DNA of 7,348 bases from SIG510 sp045540975 (GCA_045540975.1 JAZQIE010000130.1:1-7348); one strand, 5' to 3'; shown: positions 1 through 5,479, counted from the stretch's first letter. The notes: generated by a model not told the origin, from the letters alone. Made by a program: numbers and translations.

Positions 1-66
1 GATCATTTTGACAAGAGCAGAATTGAAATAATCGGAAAAGGAGAAAAGAGAAACAAGGAGCATTAG
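1..66 (+). other. hprK: HPr kinase N-terminal-domain remnant ending at an in-frame TAG
   Basis: Read in the same frame as the downstream HPr kinase, these bases encode a segment beginning DHFDKSRIEIIGKGE, followed by KRNKEH and a TAG stop at 64-66. The first part matches the HPrK N-terminal domain, where homologues have a motif like YFDSSRIQIIGKAE. The distance from this motif to the next conserved segment is the same as I remember for Oscillospiraceae HPrK if the stop counts as one residue. The frame is therefore intact and a Leu codon seems to have been replaced by amber. The stretch 33-62 contains no T and is almost all purine. The gene continues upstream of the window. This could be a genuine nonsense lesion, an assembly or sequencing error, or a translated stop. 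The sequence alone does not decide. Confidence 0.6.
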
Positions 67-102
67 GAGGGTGAAGACCGCAATGCACGTTTTGAGGCAC
101 TT

Positions 103-807
103 TTGCGGCAGAACATTCCGCTTGCGATTGTAACGCGCGGGATTGAAGTGTTTGAAGATTTTATCGAAATTGCGAAGAAATATGAAACTCCGCTGATGCG
201 TACCGATGAACCGACATCGTATTTTATGGCAGCATTGATTGCATTCTTAAATGTCAATCTTGCACCGCGCATCACCCGTCACGGTGTCTTGGTTGAGGTT
301 TACGGTGAAGGTATTCTTTTGCTTGGCGAGAGCGGTGTCGGTAAAAGCGAAACCGCAATCGAGCTTGTAAAACGCGGACACAGATTGATAGCCGACGATG
401 CTGTTGAAATCAAGCGTGTGAGCGCAAAAGCGCTGGTTGGCAGCGCGCCCGAAATCATCCGTCACTTTATCGAACTGCGCGGTATCGGTGTGGTCGATGT
501 GCGCCGCATTTTCGGTATGGGCGCCGTCAAACCCACCGAAAAGATTGATTTGATTATCAATTTGGAACAATGGAAGCAGGATAAGCACTATGACCGCCTC
601 GGGATGGAGAACGAGTATATGAATATCTTGGATGTTGATATACCGTGTCTCACCGTGCCGGTAAAACCGGGTCGAAATCTTGCTGTTATCATTGAGGTTG
701 CCGCGATGAACAACCGTAACAAAAAAATGGGTTATAATGCGGCGCAGGAGCTGACACAGCGAATCAACGAGCATTTTGACCAAAGCTTTACCGAAGGAAA
801 CGAATAA
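103..807 (+). CDS. hprK: HPr kinase/phosphorylase, catalytic domain (N-terminus interrupted)
   Basis: This is the bifunctional Ser-46 kinase/phosphorylase of the phosphocarrier HPr, which drives CcpA-dependent catabolite control in Gram-positive bacteria. The frame is open from 67. The first possible start is TTG at 103, which in homologues is an internal Leu, so this start is only formal. Numbering from that TTG, the conserved His lies in HGVLVEVYG (H60), the P-loop is GESGVGKS (75-82), and the Asp pair lies in ADDAVEI (98-99). The family signature LRGIGVVDVRRIFGMGAV is at 125-142 and the C-terminal PVKPGRNLAVIIEVAAMN at 186-203. The 234 residues compare with about 310 in full-length HPrK. 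From family knowledge, catalysis sits in this C-terminal domain, and a Lactobacillus casei fragment lacking the N-domain is active. A truncated product could therefore work if it is made. The stop is TAA, 12 nt before the ROK kinase. No in-frame start sits at normal spacing from the AGGAGG at 65-70. Confidence 0.9.
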   Translation: MRQNIPLAIVTRGIEVFEDFIEIAKKYETPLMRTDEPTSYFMAALIAFLNVNLAPRITRHGVLVEVYGEGILLLGESGVGKSETAIELVKRGHRLIADDAVEIKRVSAKALVGSAPEIIRHFIELRGIGVVDVRRIFGMGAVKPTEKIDLIINLEQWKQDKHYDRLGMENEYMNILDVDIPCLTVPVKPGRNLAVIIEVAAMNNRNKKMGYNAAQELTQRINEHFDQSFTEGNE

Positions 808-819
808 GGAGAATCAGTT

Positions 820-1749
820 ATGCGAATTGGAATTGACCTTGGCGGCATGAGCATCAAAGCCGGACTTGTAAACGAGAATTATGAAATCATTTATAAAGAC
901 TCGGTTGTAACCGATGTAGAACACGGCGGCGAAAAAATCGTTTCCGATATCATCGGACTCATCCAATCTATTTTGGAAAAGAATCCCGACTGTAAAGTCG
1001 ACGGAATCGGAATCGGTGTTCCGGGCCATGTCGATAAGGCGCAAATGGTCAAAAGCTGTAATAATATTCCTCTCAACGATGTTGATTTACGCGCCGAAAT
1101 CAAAGCCGCGACCGGGATTGAGGTCGGCGTGGACAACGACGCGAATGTCGCAGCACTTGGTGAAGTGCTTGCAGGTGCCGCAAAGGAGTATCACGATGCG
1201 GTCATGATTACAATCGGAACCGGAATCGGCTCGGGTATTATCATCAATGACCGAATCTTGCGCGGTTGTAACGGTGCAGCAGGTGAACTCGGACATGACG
1301 TGATTGTCAAAGACGGCATCCCGTGTAACTGCGGCAGAAACGGCTGCTACGAAAAGTACGCTTCCGCAAGTGCTTTGATTGAGTATACCAAAGAGGCGAT
1401 GATGAATGAGCCCGACTCGCTGATGTGGGAGCTTTGCGGCGGTGATATTGATGCTGTCAACGGGAAGACTTCATTTGATGCTTGGCGTCAGAATGACCCT
1501 GCTGGTATCGCGGTTGTCAACCGTTTTATTTCCTATCTTGCTATCGGTATCGTCAACGTCGTCAATATTTTCCAACCCGATGCGGTCATCCTTGGCGGCG
1601 GTATCTCCAAAGAAGGGGACACTTTAATTGATTTAATTGACGATATTTTGGCGCGTGAGCGGTATTCGCAGAGCGGAATCCAGAGCAAGCTTTTAATCGC
1701 AAAGCTCGGAAACGATGCAGGTATCATCGGCGCATCTCAACTTGTATAG
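820..1749 (+). CDS. glcK: ROK-family sugar kinase, probable glucokinase
   Basis: This is a predicted cytoplasmic ATP-dependent hexose kinase of the ROK family, probably making glucose 6-phosphate for glycolysis. It has 309 residues, normal for ROK glucokinases, with ATG at 820 preceded by AAGGAG (806-811) at 8-nt spacing. The phosphate-1 motif DLGGMSIKAGL is at 6-16 (Met where Thr is usual). GIGVPG is at 64-69, and VDNDANVAALGE at 104-115 carries the catalytic Asp (D107). The phosphate-2 glycine run GTGIGSGI is at 133-140. The ROK zinc site is complete: H159 in GELGH plus C169, C171 and C176 in CNCGRNGC. The adenosine-site LGGGIS is at 258-263. The gene sits 12 nt after hprK, and a kinase feeding glycolysis beside the catabolite-repression sensor makes functional sense. 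Glucose as substrate is inferred; ROK members also act on N-acetylmannosamine, allose or fructose. It ends in TAG, so amber is a normal stop in this genome. Confidence 0.88.
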   Translation: MRIGIDLGGMSIKAGLVNENYEIIYKDSVVTDVEHGGEKIVSDIIGLIQSILEKNPDCKVDGIGIGVPGHVDKAQMVKSCNNIPLNDVDLRAEIKAATGIEVGVDNDANVAALGEVLAGAAKEYHDAVMITIGTGIGSGIIINDRILRGCNGAAGELGHDVIVKDGIPCNCGRNGCYEKYASASALIEYTKEAMMNEPDSLMWELCGGDIDAVNGKTSFDAWRQNDPAGIAVVNRFISYLAIGIVNVVNIFQPDAVILGGGISKEGDTLIDLIDDILARERYSQSGIQSKLLIAKLGNDAGIIGASQLV

Positions 1750-1757
1750 AAAGAATC

Positions 1758-1761
1758 GAGG
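1758..1761 (+). promoter_or_regulatory. Ribosome binding site GAGG deciding the pcrA start
   Basis: GAGG followed by T lies 4 nt upstream of the ATG at 1766, just after the ROK kinase stop. The spacing is short, but it is the only Shine-Dalgarno-like site near the helicase start. It favours ATG 1766 over the upstream in-frame ATG at 1715, which lies inside the ROK gene and would add 17 residues unlike any PcrA N-terminus. Confidence 0.55.
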
Positions 1762-1765
1762 TACT

Positions 1766-4141
1766 ATGTTACAGCGTTATTCGGATTTGGATTTTATAAA
1801 GCTTCGCAAATCACACATCGAGCAGGTTTTTTCGTCCCTCAATAATATGCAGAAACAAGCGGTTCTGCATACTGAGGGACCGCTTTTGTTGCTCGCAGGT
1901 GCAGGCAGCGGAAAAACGACGGTTTTAATCAACCGAATCTTTAATTTGATCCGTTTCGGAAACGGGTATCATTCGAATGAAGTTCCGTTTCATATCACAG
2001 ATGATGACTACGAGCTTCTTTCCGAATACTTAAAAGACCCGGTTGAGGGTGCGGAAGAGCGCGTGAATGAGATTTGTGCGGTTGAACCTGCATTGCCGTG
2101 GCAGATTCTTGCCATTACATTTACCAATAAAGCGGCAAAGGAAATCAAGGAGCGTTTGGAGCGTGCAATCGGTCCTGCAGCAAATGATGTCTGGGCGGCA
2201 ACGTTCCATTCCGCTTGTGTACGAATTCTGCGCCGCGACATTGACAAACTTGGATTTGACCGTTCGTTTACCATCTACGATACGTCGGATAGCGAACGTT
2301 TGATGAAGGAGATTTTGAAATCTCTTGATATCAATGAAAAAATGTTTCCGCCCAAAACCGTCTTAAACGTCATCAGCCGCGCAAAAGACCGTATGGTTAT
2401 GCCCGATGAATTTGCGGGTGATGCGGGCGGTGATTATCGCGCTGTCACGATTGCGAAAGCATACGGCATATATCAAAAACGCTTAAAAGAAGCAAACGCG
2501 GTGGACTTTGACGACATTATCTTACATACCGTCACTCTCTTGCAGCAATTTCCGGATGTGCGCGCTTATTATCAGCGCAAATTCCGTTATGTTTTGGTCG
2601 ATGAGTATCAGGACACAAACCACGCGCAGTATTTGTTGGCATCGCTTCTTGCGGGCGGATATCAGAATATGTGCGTTGTCGGTGACGATGACCAGAGCAT
2701 TTACCGTTTCCGCGGTGCGACCGTGGAAAACATCCTCGAGTTTGAGGAGCAATTCCCGGGATGTAGGGTTATCCGCCTTGAACAAAACTACCGCTCTACC
2801 GACCAGATTCTGTCGGTTGCAAACCATATCATTGCAAACAACCGAAGCCGTAAAGAGAAAAAACTTTGGACCGAGAATCAATCCGGTGCGAAGCCGAAAG
2901 TCCATTGTGCTCAAAACGAAACCTATGAGGCAAATTACATTGCGGATCAAATCTTAAAGGCATACCGAGACGGACAGAAATGGTGTGATTTCGCGGTTTT
3001 GTACCGCATCAATGCGCAATCTAACCAAATAGAAGCTTCGTTTAAGAAAAACGGCATTCCGTACCGCATCATCGGCGGAACTCGCTTCTTTGACCGCAAG
3101 GAAATCAAGGACATGCTGGCATATCTCTGGGTGATTCATAACCCGTCCGATACTTTGCGACTGAAACGTATTGTCAATGTTCCTGCACGCCGTATCGGTC
3201 CGAAACTTGTGGAAACACTTGAACAGCTCGCGGTTGAAACCTCGCTTCCGATGTTTGAGGTCATGCGCCTTGCAGACCGTTTCCCGGAATTGCACAGCAG
3301 CCTGCCGCACATTCAACGTTTTGTTGAAATGATTGAATCTTTGCAGGAACTTGCAAAGACAGGAAAGATGAGTGAATTGTATGATGCGCTTGTCTCTAAG
3401 AGCGGATATGTGGACGCCTTAATTGCGGGAAACAAAGAGGAATCCCAGTCGCAAATCGAAAACATTTGGGAACTCAAAACCAATATTGTGGAGTTTGAGA
3501 ATAGGGAAGAGTCGCCCGGACTCAGTGAGTTTTTGGATGAAATCTCGCTCTTTACCGATTTGGAAACCTTGGACGGGCAGACCGATGCGGTGGTCATGAT
3601 GACCATCCACAGTGCAAAAGGCTTGGAATTTCCCACCGTGTTTGTTTGTGGGTTGGAAGAGGGGATTTTCCCCGGCTTCCGTTCCATTGGTCTTGATGAG
3701 GAAATCGAAGAAGAGCGACGCCTTATGTATGTTGCAACAACACGTGCAAAGCGCGCGCTGTATCTGACACATGCGACTTCACGCATGATTTTCGGTCAGA
3801 CTTCGTATAACCGCCCGTCGCGTTTTCTCGAAGAAATCCCGAACGAATTGATTGACTTTGTATTTCCGGAGGGATTCCATTCGCGAGCACAAACACAGAC
3901 ACCTCGTCCAAAAACGGGTTACCGTTCGCAAGCGGCAACTACCTCGTTTGCACAGAAAAAGCCGACAGCATCCAACCCGTTCCAAGCAGGAAGTCGCCTT
4001 CGTCATAAAACCTTTGGCGCAGGTCTTGTGATTTCCGCGAAGCCCATTGGCGGTGATTGTTTACTTGAAATTGCCTTCGATTCGGTTGGCACCAAGCGAC
4101 TCCTTTACAATACCGCGGCACAATATTTAGAAAAAGAATAA
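1766..4141 (+). CDS. pcrA: ATP-dependent DNA helicase, UvrD/PcrA type
   Basis: This is a superfamily 1A 3'-5' helicase acting in nucleotide excision repair, removal of recombinase filaments and resolution of transcription conflicts. It has 791 residues from ATG 1766. All helicase motifs are present: Q motif LNNMQKQAV (25-33), Walker A AGAGSGKT (44-51), motif Ia ITFTNKAAKEI (117-127) and TFHSACVRILRRDI (146-159). DEYQD (279-283), GDDDQSIYRFRGA (306-318) and QNYRST (340-345) follow. Motif V TIHSAKGLEF is at 613-622 and motif VI RRLMYVATTRAKR at 651-663. After a low-complexity linker (about 703-740), residues 742-791 match the PcrA C-terminal Tudor-like domain that binds RNA polymerase (LRHKTFGAGLVIS, then FDSVGTKRLL). 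About 45-50 extra residues at 64-112 separate Walker A from motif Ia compared with Bacillus PcrA. The gene lies 16 nt after the ROK kinase and is probably co-transcribed. No terminator follows its TAA, so reading through the tRNA to the 4281 hairpin is likely. Confidence 0.95.
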   Translation: MLQRYSDLDFIKLRKSHIEQVFSSLNNMQKQAVLHTEGPLLLLAGAGSGKTTVLINRIFNLIRFGNGYHSNEVPFHITDDDYELLSEYLKDPVEGAEERVNEICAVEPALPWQILAITFTNKAAKEIKERLERAIGPAANDVWAATFHSACVRILRRDIDKLGFDRSFTIYDTSDSERLMKEILKSLDINEKMFPPKTVLNVISRAKDRMVMPDEFAGDAGGDYRAVTIAKAYGIYQKRLKEANAVDFDDIILHTVTLLQQFPDVRAYYQRKFRYVLVDEYQDTNHAQYLLASLLAGGYQNMCVVGDDDQSIYRFRGATVENILEFEEQFPGCRVIRLEQNYRSTDQILSVANHIIANNRSRKEKKLWTENQSGAKPKVHCAQNETYEANYIADQILKAYRDGQKWCDFAVLYRINAQSNQIEASFKKNGIPYRIIGGTRFFDRKEIKDMLAYLWVIHNPSDTLRLKRIVNVPARRIGPKLVETLEQLAVETSLPMFEVMRLADRFPELHSSLPHIQRFVEMIESLQELAKTGKMSELYDALVSKSGYVDALIAGNKEESQSQIENIWELKTNIVEFENREESPGLSEFLDEISLFTDLETLDGQTDAVVMMTIHSAKGLEFPTVFVCGLEEGIFPGFRSIGLDEEIEEERRLMYVATTRAKRALYLTHATSRMIFGQTSYNRPSRFLEEIPNELIDFVFPEGFHSRAQTQTPRPKTGYRSQAATTSFAQKKPTASNPFQAGSRLRHKTFGAGLVISAKPIGGDCLLEIAFDSVGTKRLLYNTAAQYLEKE

Positions 4142-4149
4142 AAAGACAC

Positions 4150-4178
4150 TTGCAAATTCCGAACACTTGCGGTATAAT
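4150..4178 (+). promoter_or_regulatory. Sigma-A-type promoter of the tRNA-Leu gene
   Basis: A -35 box TTGCAA (4150-4155) and a perfect -10 box TATAAT (4173-4178) are separated by exactly 17 nt. They lie 12 nt upstream of the tRNA 5' end, so transcription would start about 5-7 nt before the mature tRNA. The octamer ACACTTGC occurs twice across this promoter, at 4146-4153 and 4163-4170. Confidence 0.8.
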
Positions 4179-4190
4179 ATCTACCGATGT

Positions 4191-4276
4191 GCCGGCGTGT
4201 CGGAATGGCAGACGAGACGGACTCAAAATCCGTTGGCGGCAACGTCGTGTGGGTTCAAGTCCCACCGCCGGCACCA
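4191..4276 (+). tRNA. tRNA-Leu (anticodon CAA)
   Basis: This is an 86-nt class II tRNA. The acceptor stem GCCGGCG (4191-4197) pairs perfectly with CGCCGGC (4266-4272), followed by discriminator A73 and an encoded CCA (4274-4276). The anticodon stem ACGGA/TCCGT (4217-4221 with 4229-4233) encloses the loop CTCAAAA, placing the anticodon CAA at 4224-4226, which reads UUG. A long variable arm lies at 4234-4248, as expected for tRNA-Leu. The T arm is GTGGG, TTCAAGT, CCCAC (4249-4265). It has its own promoter and terminator, lies 49 nt after pcrA, and is on the same strand. Confidence 0.96.
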
Positions 4277-4280
4277 TATT

Positions 4281-4320
4281 ATAACCCTGACTTTGATAAA
4301 AAGTTGGGGTTATTTTGTTT
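4281..4320 (+). terminator. Intrinsic terminator after tRNA-Leu
   Basis: A 13-bp stem pairs 4281-4293 (ATAACCCTGACTT) with 4301-4313 (AAGTTGGGGTTAT), including two central G-U wobbles, with a 7-nt loop (TGATAAA). A T-rich run follows (TTTTGTTTGTT). It begins 4 nt after the CCA end and would also end read-through from pcrA. Confidence 0.8.
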
Positions 4321-4347
4321 GTTGTCCTTTTTATGGGACAGGAAGTA

Positions 4348-4356
4348 TGTTATAGT
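4348..4356 (+). promoter_or_regulatory. Possible extended -10 promoter of the LRR gene
   Basis: TGT followed by TATAGT (4351-4356) forms an extended -10 element with one mismatch to TATAAT, but no good -35 lies 16-18 nt upstream. A weaker alternative is TTGTCC (4322-4327), an 18-nt spacer and TATGTT (4346-4351). Either would give a leader of only about 12-17 nt, putting the Shine-Dalgarno almost at the RNA 5' end. Some promoter is expected here because the gene follows a terminator. Confidence 0.35.
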
Positions 4357-4362
4357 CATGTT

Positions 4363-4367
4363 GGAGG
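4363..4367 (+). promoter_or_regulatory. Ribosome binding site GGAGG deciding the LRR gene start
   Basis: GGAGG followed by TG lies 7 nt before ATG 4375. This strong site supports ATG 4375 over the upstream in-frame TTG at 4315, which lies in the tail of the tRNA terminator. Confidence 0.8.
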
Positions 4368-4374
4368 TGAAACT

Positions 4375-5106
4375 ATGCAATTATCTTTTTGTCATCCTGA
4401 ATTTGAAAAAGAAGTCCGTAAACAAATAAACATTTTTGATCGGGCAATTACAGACAATGATGTTTTATCGGTTGTTGAACTTGATTTGTCAAATTTCAAT
4501 TTTAAAGAAGAAGATATTGATACGCTTTTCTTTTTCATTAATCTCAAAAGCCTTTCTATAAATCTTGGCTCAAAAGATCAATTCTTTTGGGATCATTTTA
4601 GAAATATCGAAGATTTGTATTGGGTATGTTGGGGAAGCAAAGTTGATTTCAGCGTTTTTTCCAATATGAAAAAACTATCATCCCTTTGTATCTCGGGCGG
4701 AGCTTACTCTGATATAGCATTCGAAAATCTTGATGCTTTAGTCTATCTTGAAAATCTTCAATGTTTAGAACTGCATGAGTTTGGTCACGTTGACCTTTCC
4801 CCGTTGAGTAAAATGCTACAGTTAAAATCGTTTGCTCTTCGTTATACCCACCAAGCCGAAAGTATTGCCACGATAGGTATGATGGTATGGTTGAAAGAAC
4901 TGGTTCTTGATGGTCTGTATGTGGAAAATCTTGATTTTTTAGACACGCTGCCTGACACGGTTTCAATAGAAATGTGTGGAATTGAAATCTATGGATGTAA
5001 CGATGTGAACGTAGAGAAGTGGAAACGTTTTAAAAAACGTGACATTTGTGAAATTGCGGTAAAAAATGAATGGTGGGAGTATATTGACTTATCACCATTA
5101 GAATAA
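4375..5106 (+). CDS. Leucine-rich-repeat protein of unknown function
   Basis: The product has 243 residues and no signal peptide or membrane segment, so it is probably cytoplasmic. The N-terminus resembles the cap found before many bacterial LRR arrays: FCHPEFEKEVRKQI (5-18), then AITDNDV and VVELDLSN (33-40). In such caps an F-x(n)-FE-x-x-[IV]R segment precedes an IT-x-x-D segment and the first repeat. Irregular LRR units of roughly 20-25 residues follow, for example INLKSLSINL (55-64), MKKLSSLCISG (98-108), LENLQCLELHEF (125-136), LSPLSKMLQLKSFAL (141-155) and VWLKELVLDGL (171-181). The C-terminus is Trp-rich (NEWWEYIDLSPLE). The gene is visibly AT-richer than its neighbours and uses more A/T-ending codons. 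It stands alone between the tRNA-Leu terminator and a hairpin-rich gap, which suggests acquired cargo. LRR folds usually bind proteins; an immunity-like or adaptor role is possible but nothing here shows a partner. Confidence 0.72.
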   Translation: MQLSFCHPEFEKEVRKQINIFDRAITDNDVLSVVELDLSNFNFKEEDIDTLFFFINLKSLSINLGSKDQFFWDHFRNIEDLYWVCWGSKVDFSVFSNMKKLSSLCISGGAYSDIAFENLDALVYLENLQCLELHEFGHVDLSPLSKMLQLKSFALRYTHQAESIATIGMMVWLKELVLDGLYVENLDFLDTLPDTVSIEMCGIEIYGCNDVNVEKWKRFKKRDICEIAVKNEWWEYIDLSPLE

Positions 5107-5116
5107 CACATCTAGT

Positions 5117-5153
5117 GTATTACAAGTTTTTGATTGTTAAGCAATTGTAATGC
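5117..5153. repeat. Short inverted repeat GTATTACAA / TTGTAATGC
   Basis: GTATTACAA (5117-5125) pairs with TTGTAATGC (5145-5153): eight Watson-Crick pairs and one wobble around a 19-nt AT-rich loop. It begins about 10 nt after the LRR stop. Its right arm overlaps the left arm of the next inverted repeat, so both cannot fold together fully. Confidence 0.45.
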
Positions 5154-5196
5154 ACCCCCTTAAAAAAGGTCCATACCAATTTTCAAAGGGGGTGCA
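5151..5196. repeat. 46-bp palindromic element with perfect 11-bp arms
   Basis: TGCACCCCCTT (5151-5161) and AAGGGGGTGCA (5186-5196) are perfect inverted arms. Inside, AAAA and GGT can pair with ACC and TTTT around the loop CCAT, giving an almost fully self-complementary unit. No T-run follows on either strand, so it is not an ordinary terminator. The GC-rich arms stand out in an AT-rich gap. It could be a small MITE- or REP-like element, a relic of insertion-sequence ends, or a structured RNA. No flanking target-site duplication was seen. Confidence 0.6.
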
Positions 5197-5229
5197 AAAA
5201 TACCCTGCATGAACCTTTTATGAAAATTG
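5177..5229. repeat. Alternative hairpin overlapping the 46-bp palindrome
   Basis: CAATTTTCA (5177-5185) pairs perfectly with TGAAAATTG (5221-5229). Inside it AAGG (5186-5189) can pair with CCTT (5214-5217), and GGGT (5190-5193) with ACCC (5202-5205). It uses the right arm of the preceding palindrome, so the two folds exclude one another in RNA. Confidence 0.45.
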
Positions 5230-5241
5230 CAGTCATTTCCC

Positions 5242-5279
5242 AAAAAACGACAAGATTCATTAGAGTCTTGTCGTTTTTT
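5242..5279. terminator. Bidirectional intrinsic terminator after the LRR gene
   Basis: AAAAAACGACAAGA (5242-5255) pairs perfectly with TCTTGTCGTTTTTT (5266-5279), a 14-bp stem with a 10-nt loop. The A-run on the left and T-run on the right let it stop transcripts from either side. On the + strand it ends the LRR transcript, 136 nt after the stop codon. Confidence 0.88.
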
Positions 5280-5350
5280 CTTTTTACCGATTCACTCTCT
5301 AAAACCATTCAACGAAGGAAAGAACGAGTTCTGTTTTGCCAAATGATTCT

Positions 5351-5385
5351 AAAAAATCCGTAACGAATTCCGTTGCGGATTTTTT
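5351..5385. terminator. Second bidirectional intrinsic terminator
   Basis: AAAAAATCCG (5351-5360) pairs with CGGATTTTTT (5376-5385). The stem continues through one T-G wobble and AACG/CGTT to a 5-nt loop (AATTC). A-run and T-run flank the stem. It lies 71 nt after the first terminator, with no gene between them to explain it, and insulates the amidase promoter. Confidence 0.82.
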
Positions 5386-5416
5386 GTTACAGGTTCCTTA
5401 CAATTTTTGAAATCTG

Positions 5417-5445
5417 TTGAAAGTACTGTCGAACTATGGTATCAT
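5417..5445 (+). promoter_or_regulatory. Sigma-A-type promoter of the amidase gene
   Basis: TTGAAA (5417-5422), a 17-nt spacer and TATCAT (5440-5445) make a near-consensus promoter, strengthened by an extended -10 TGG at 5437-5439. A second TTGAAA at 5407-5412 lies exactly 10 bp upstream. Transcription would start near 5452, leaving a leader of about 28 nt with the GGAG site at 5469-5472. Confidence 0.78.
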
Positions 5446-5479
5446 TTGGTTTACATAATACTTTTTTCGGAGAACGCAA

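Larger units (their letters stand above)
5107..5479. other. Intergenic region of about 370 bases: hairpins, two terminators, one promoter
   Basis: I see no credible gene here on either strand. It holds, in order, a chain of three overlapping inverted repeats (5117-5229), a perfect bidirectional terminator (5242-5279) and about 70 bases with no recognised element (5280-5350). A second bidirectional terminator (5351-5385) and the amidase promoter and leader (5417-5479) follow. Two terminators in series with no gene between them suggest a deleted gene, an insertion, or a small transcript. Confidence 0.7.

Noticed and set aside
64..66. TAG read as pyrrolysine or by stop reassignment
   Set aside because: The ROK gene ends in TAG as a genuine stop and nothing in the window suggests pyrrolysine machinery. 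A Leu-to-stop change or an error is simpler.
247..783. 178-residue open frame on the minus strand across hprK
   Set aside because: It is antisense to the conserved HPrK catalytic domain, with no family match and no ribosome binding site. It is a shadow frame; similar long minus-strand frames across pcrA, the LRR gene and the amidase were dropped for the same reason.
1715..1765. Upstream ATG 1715 as pcrA start, giving 808 residues
   Set aside because: It lies inside the ROK gene, the added 17 residues are an out-of-frame reading of that gene, and GAGG points to ATG 1766.
4315..4374. TTG 4315 as LRR gene start
   Set aside because: It lies in the T-rich tail of the tRNA terminator with no Shine-Dalgarno. 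GGAGG at 4363 serves ATG 4375.
4249..5400. Attachment-site duplication of the tRNA-Leu 3' end flanking the LRR gene
   Set aside because: No second copy of the T-arm/acceptor sequence (GTTCAAGTCCCAC or CCGCCGGCACCA) was found downstream in the window, so integration at the tRNA is not supported directly.
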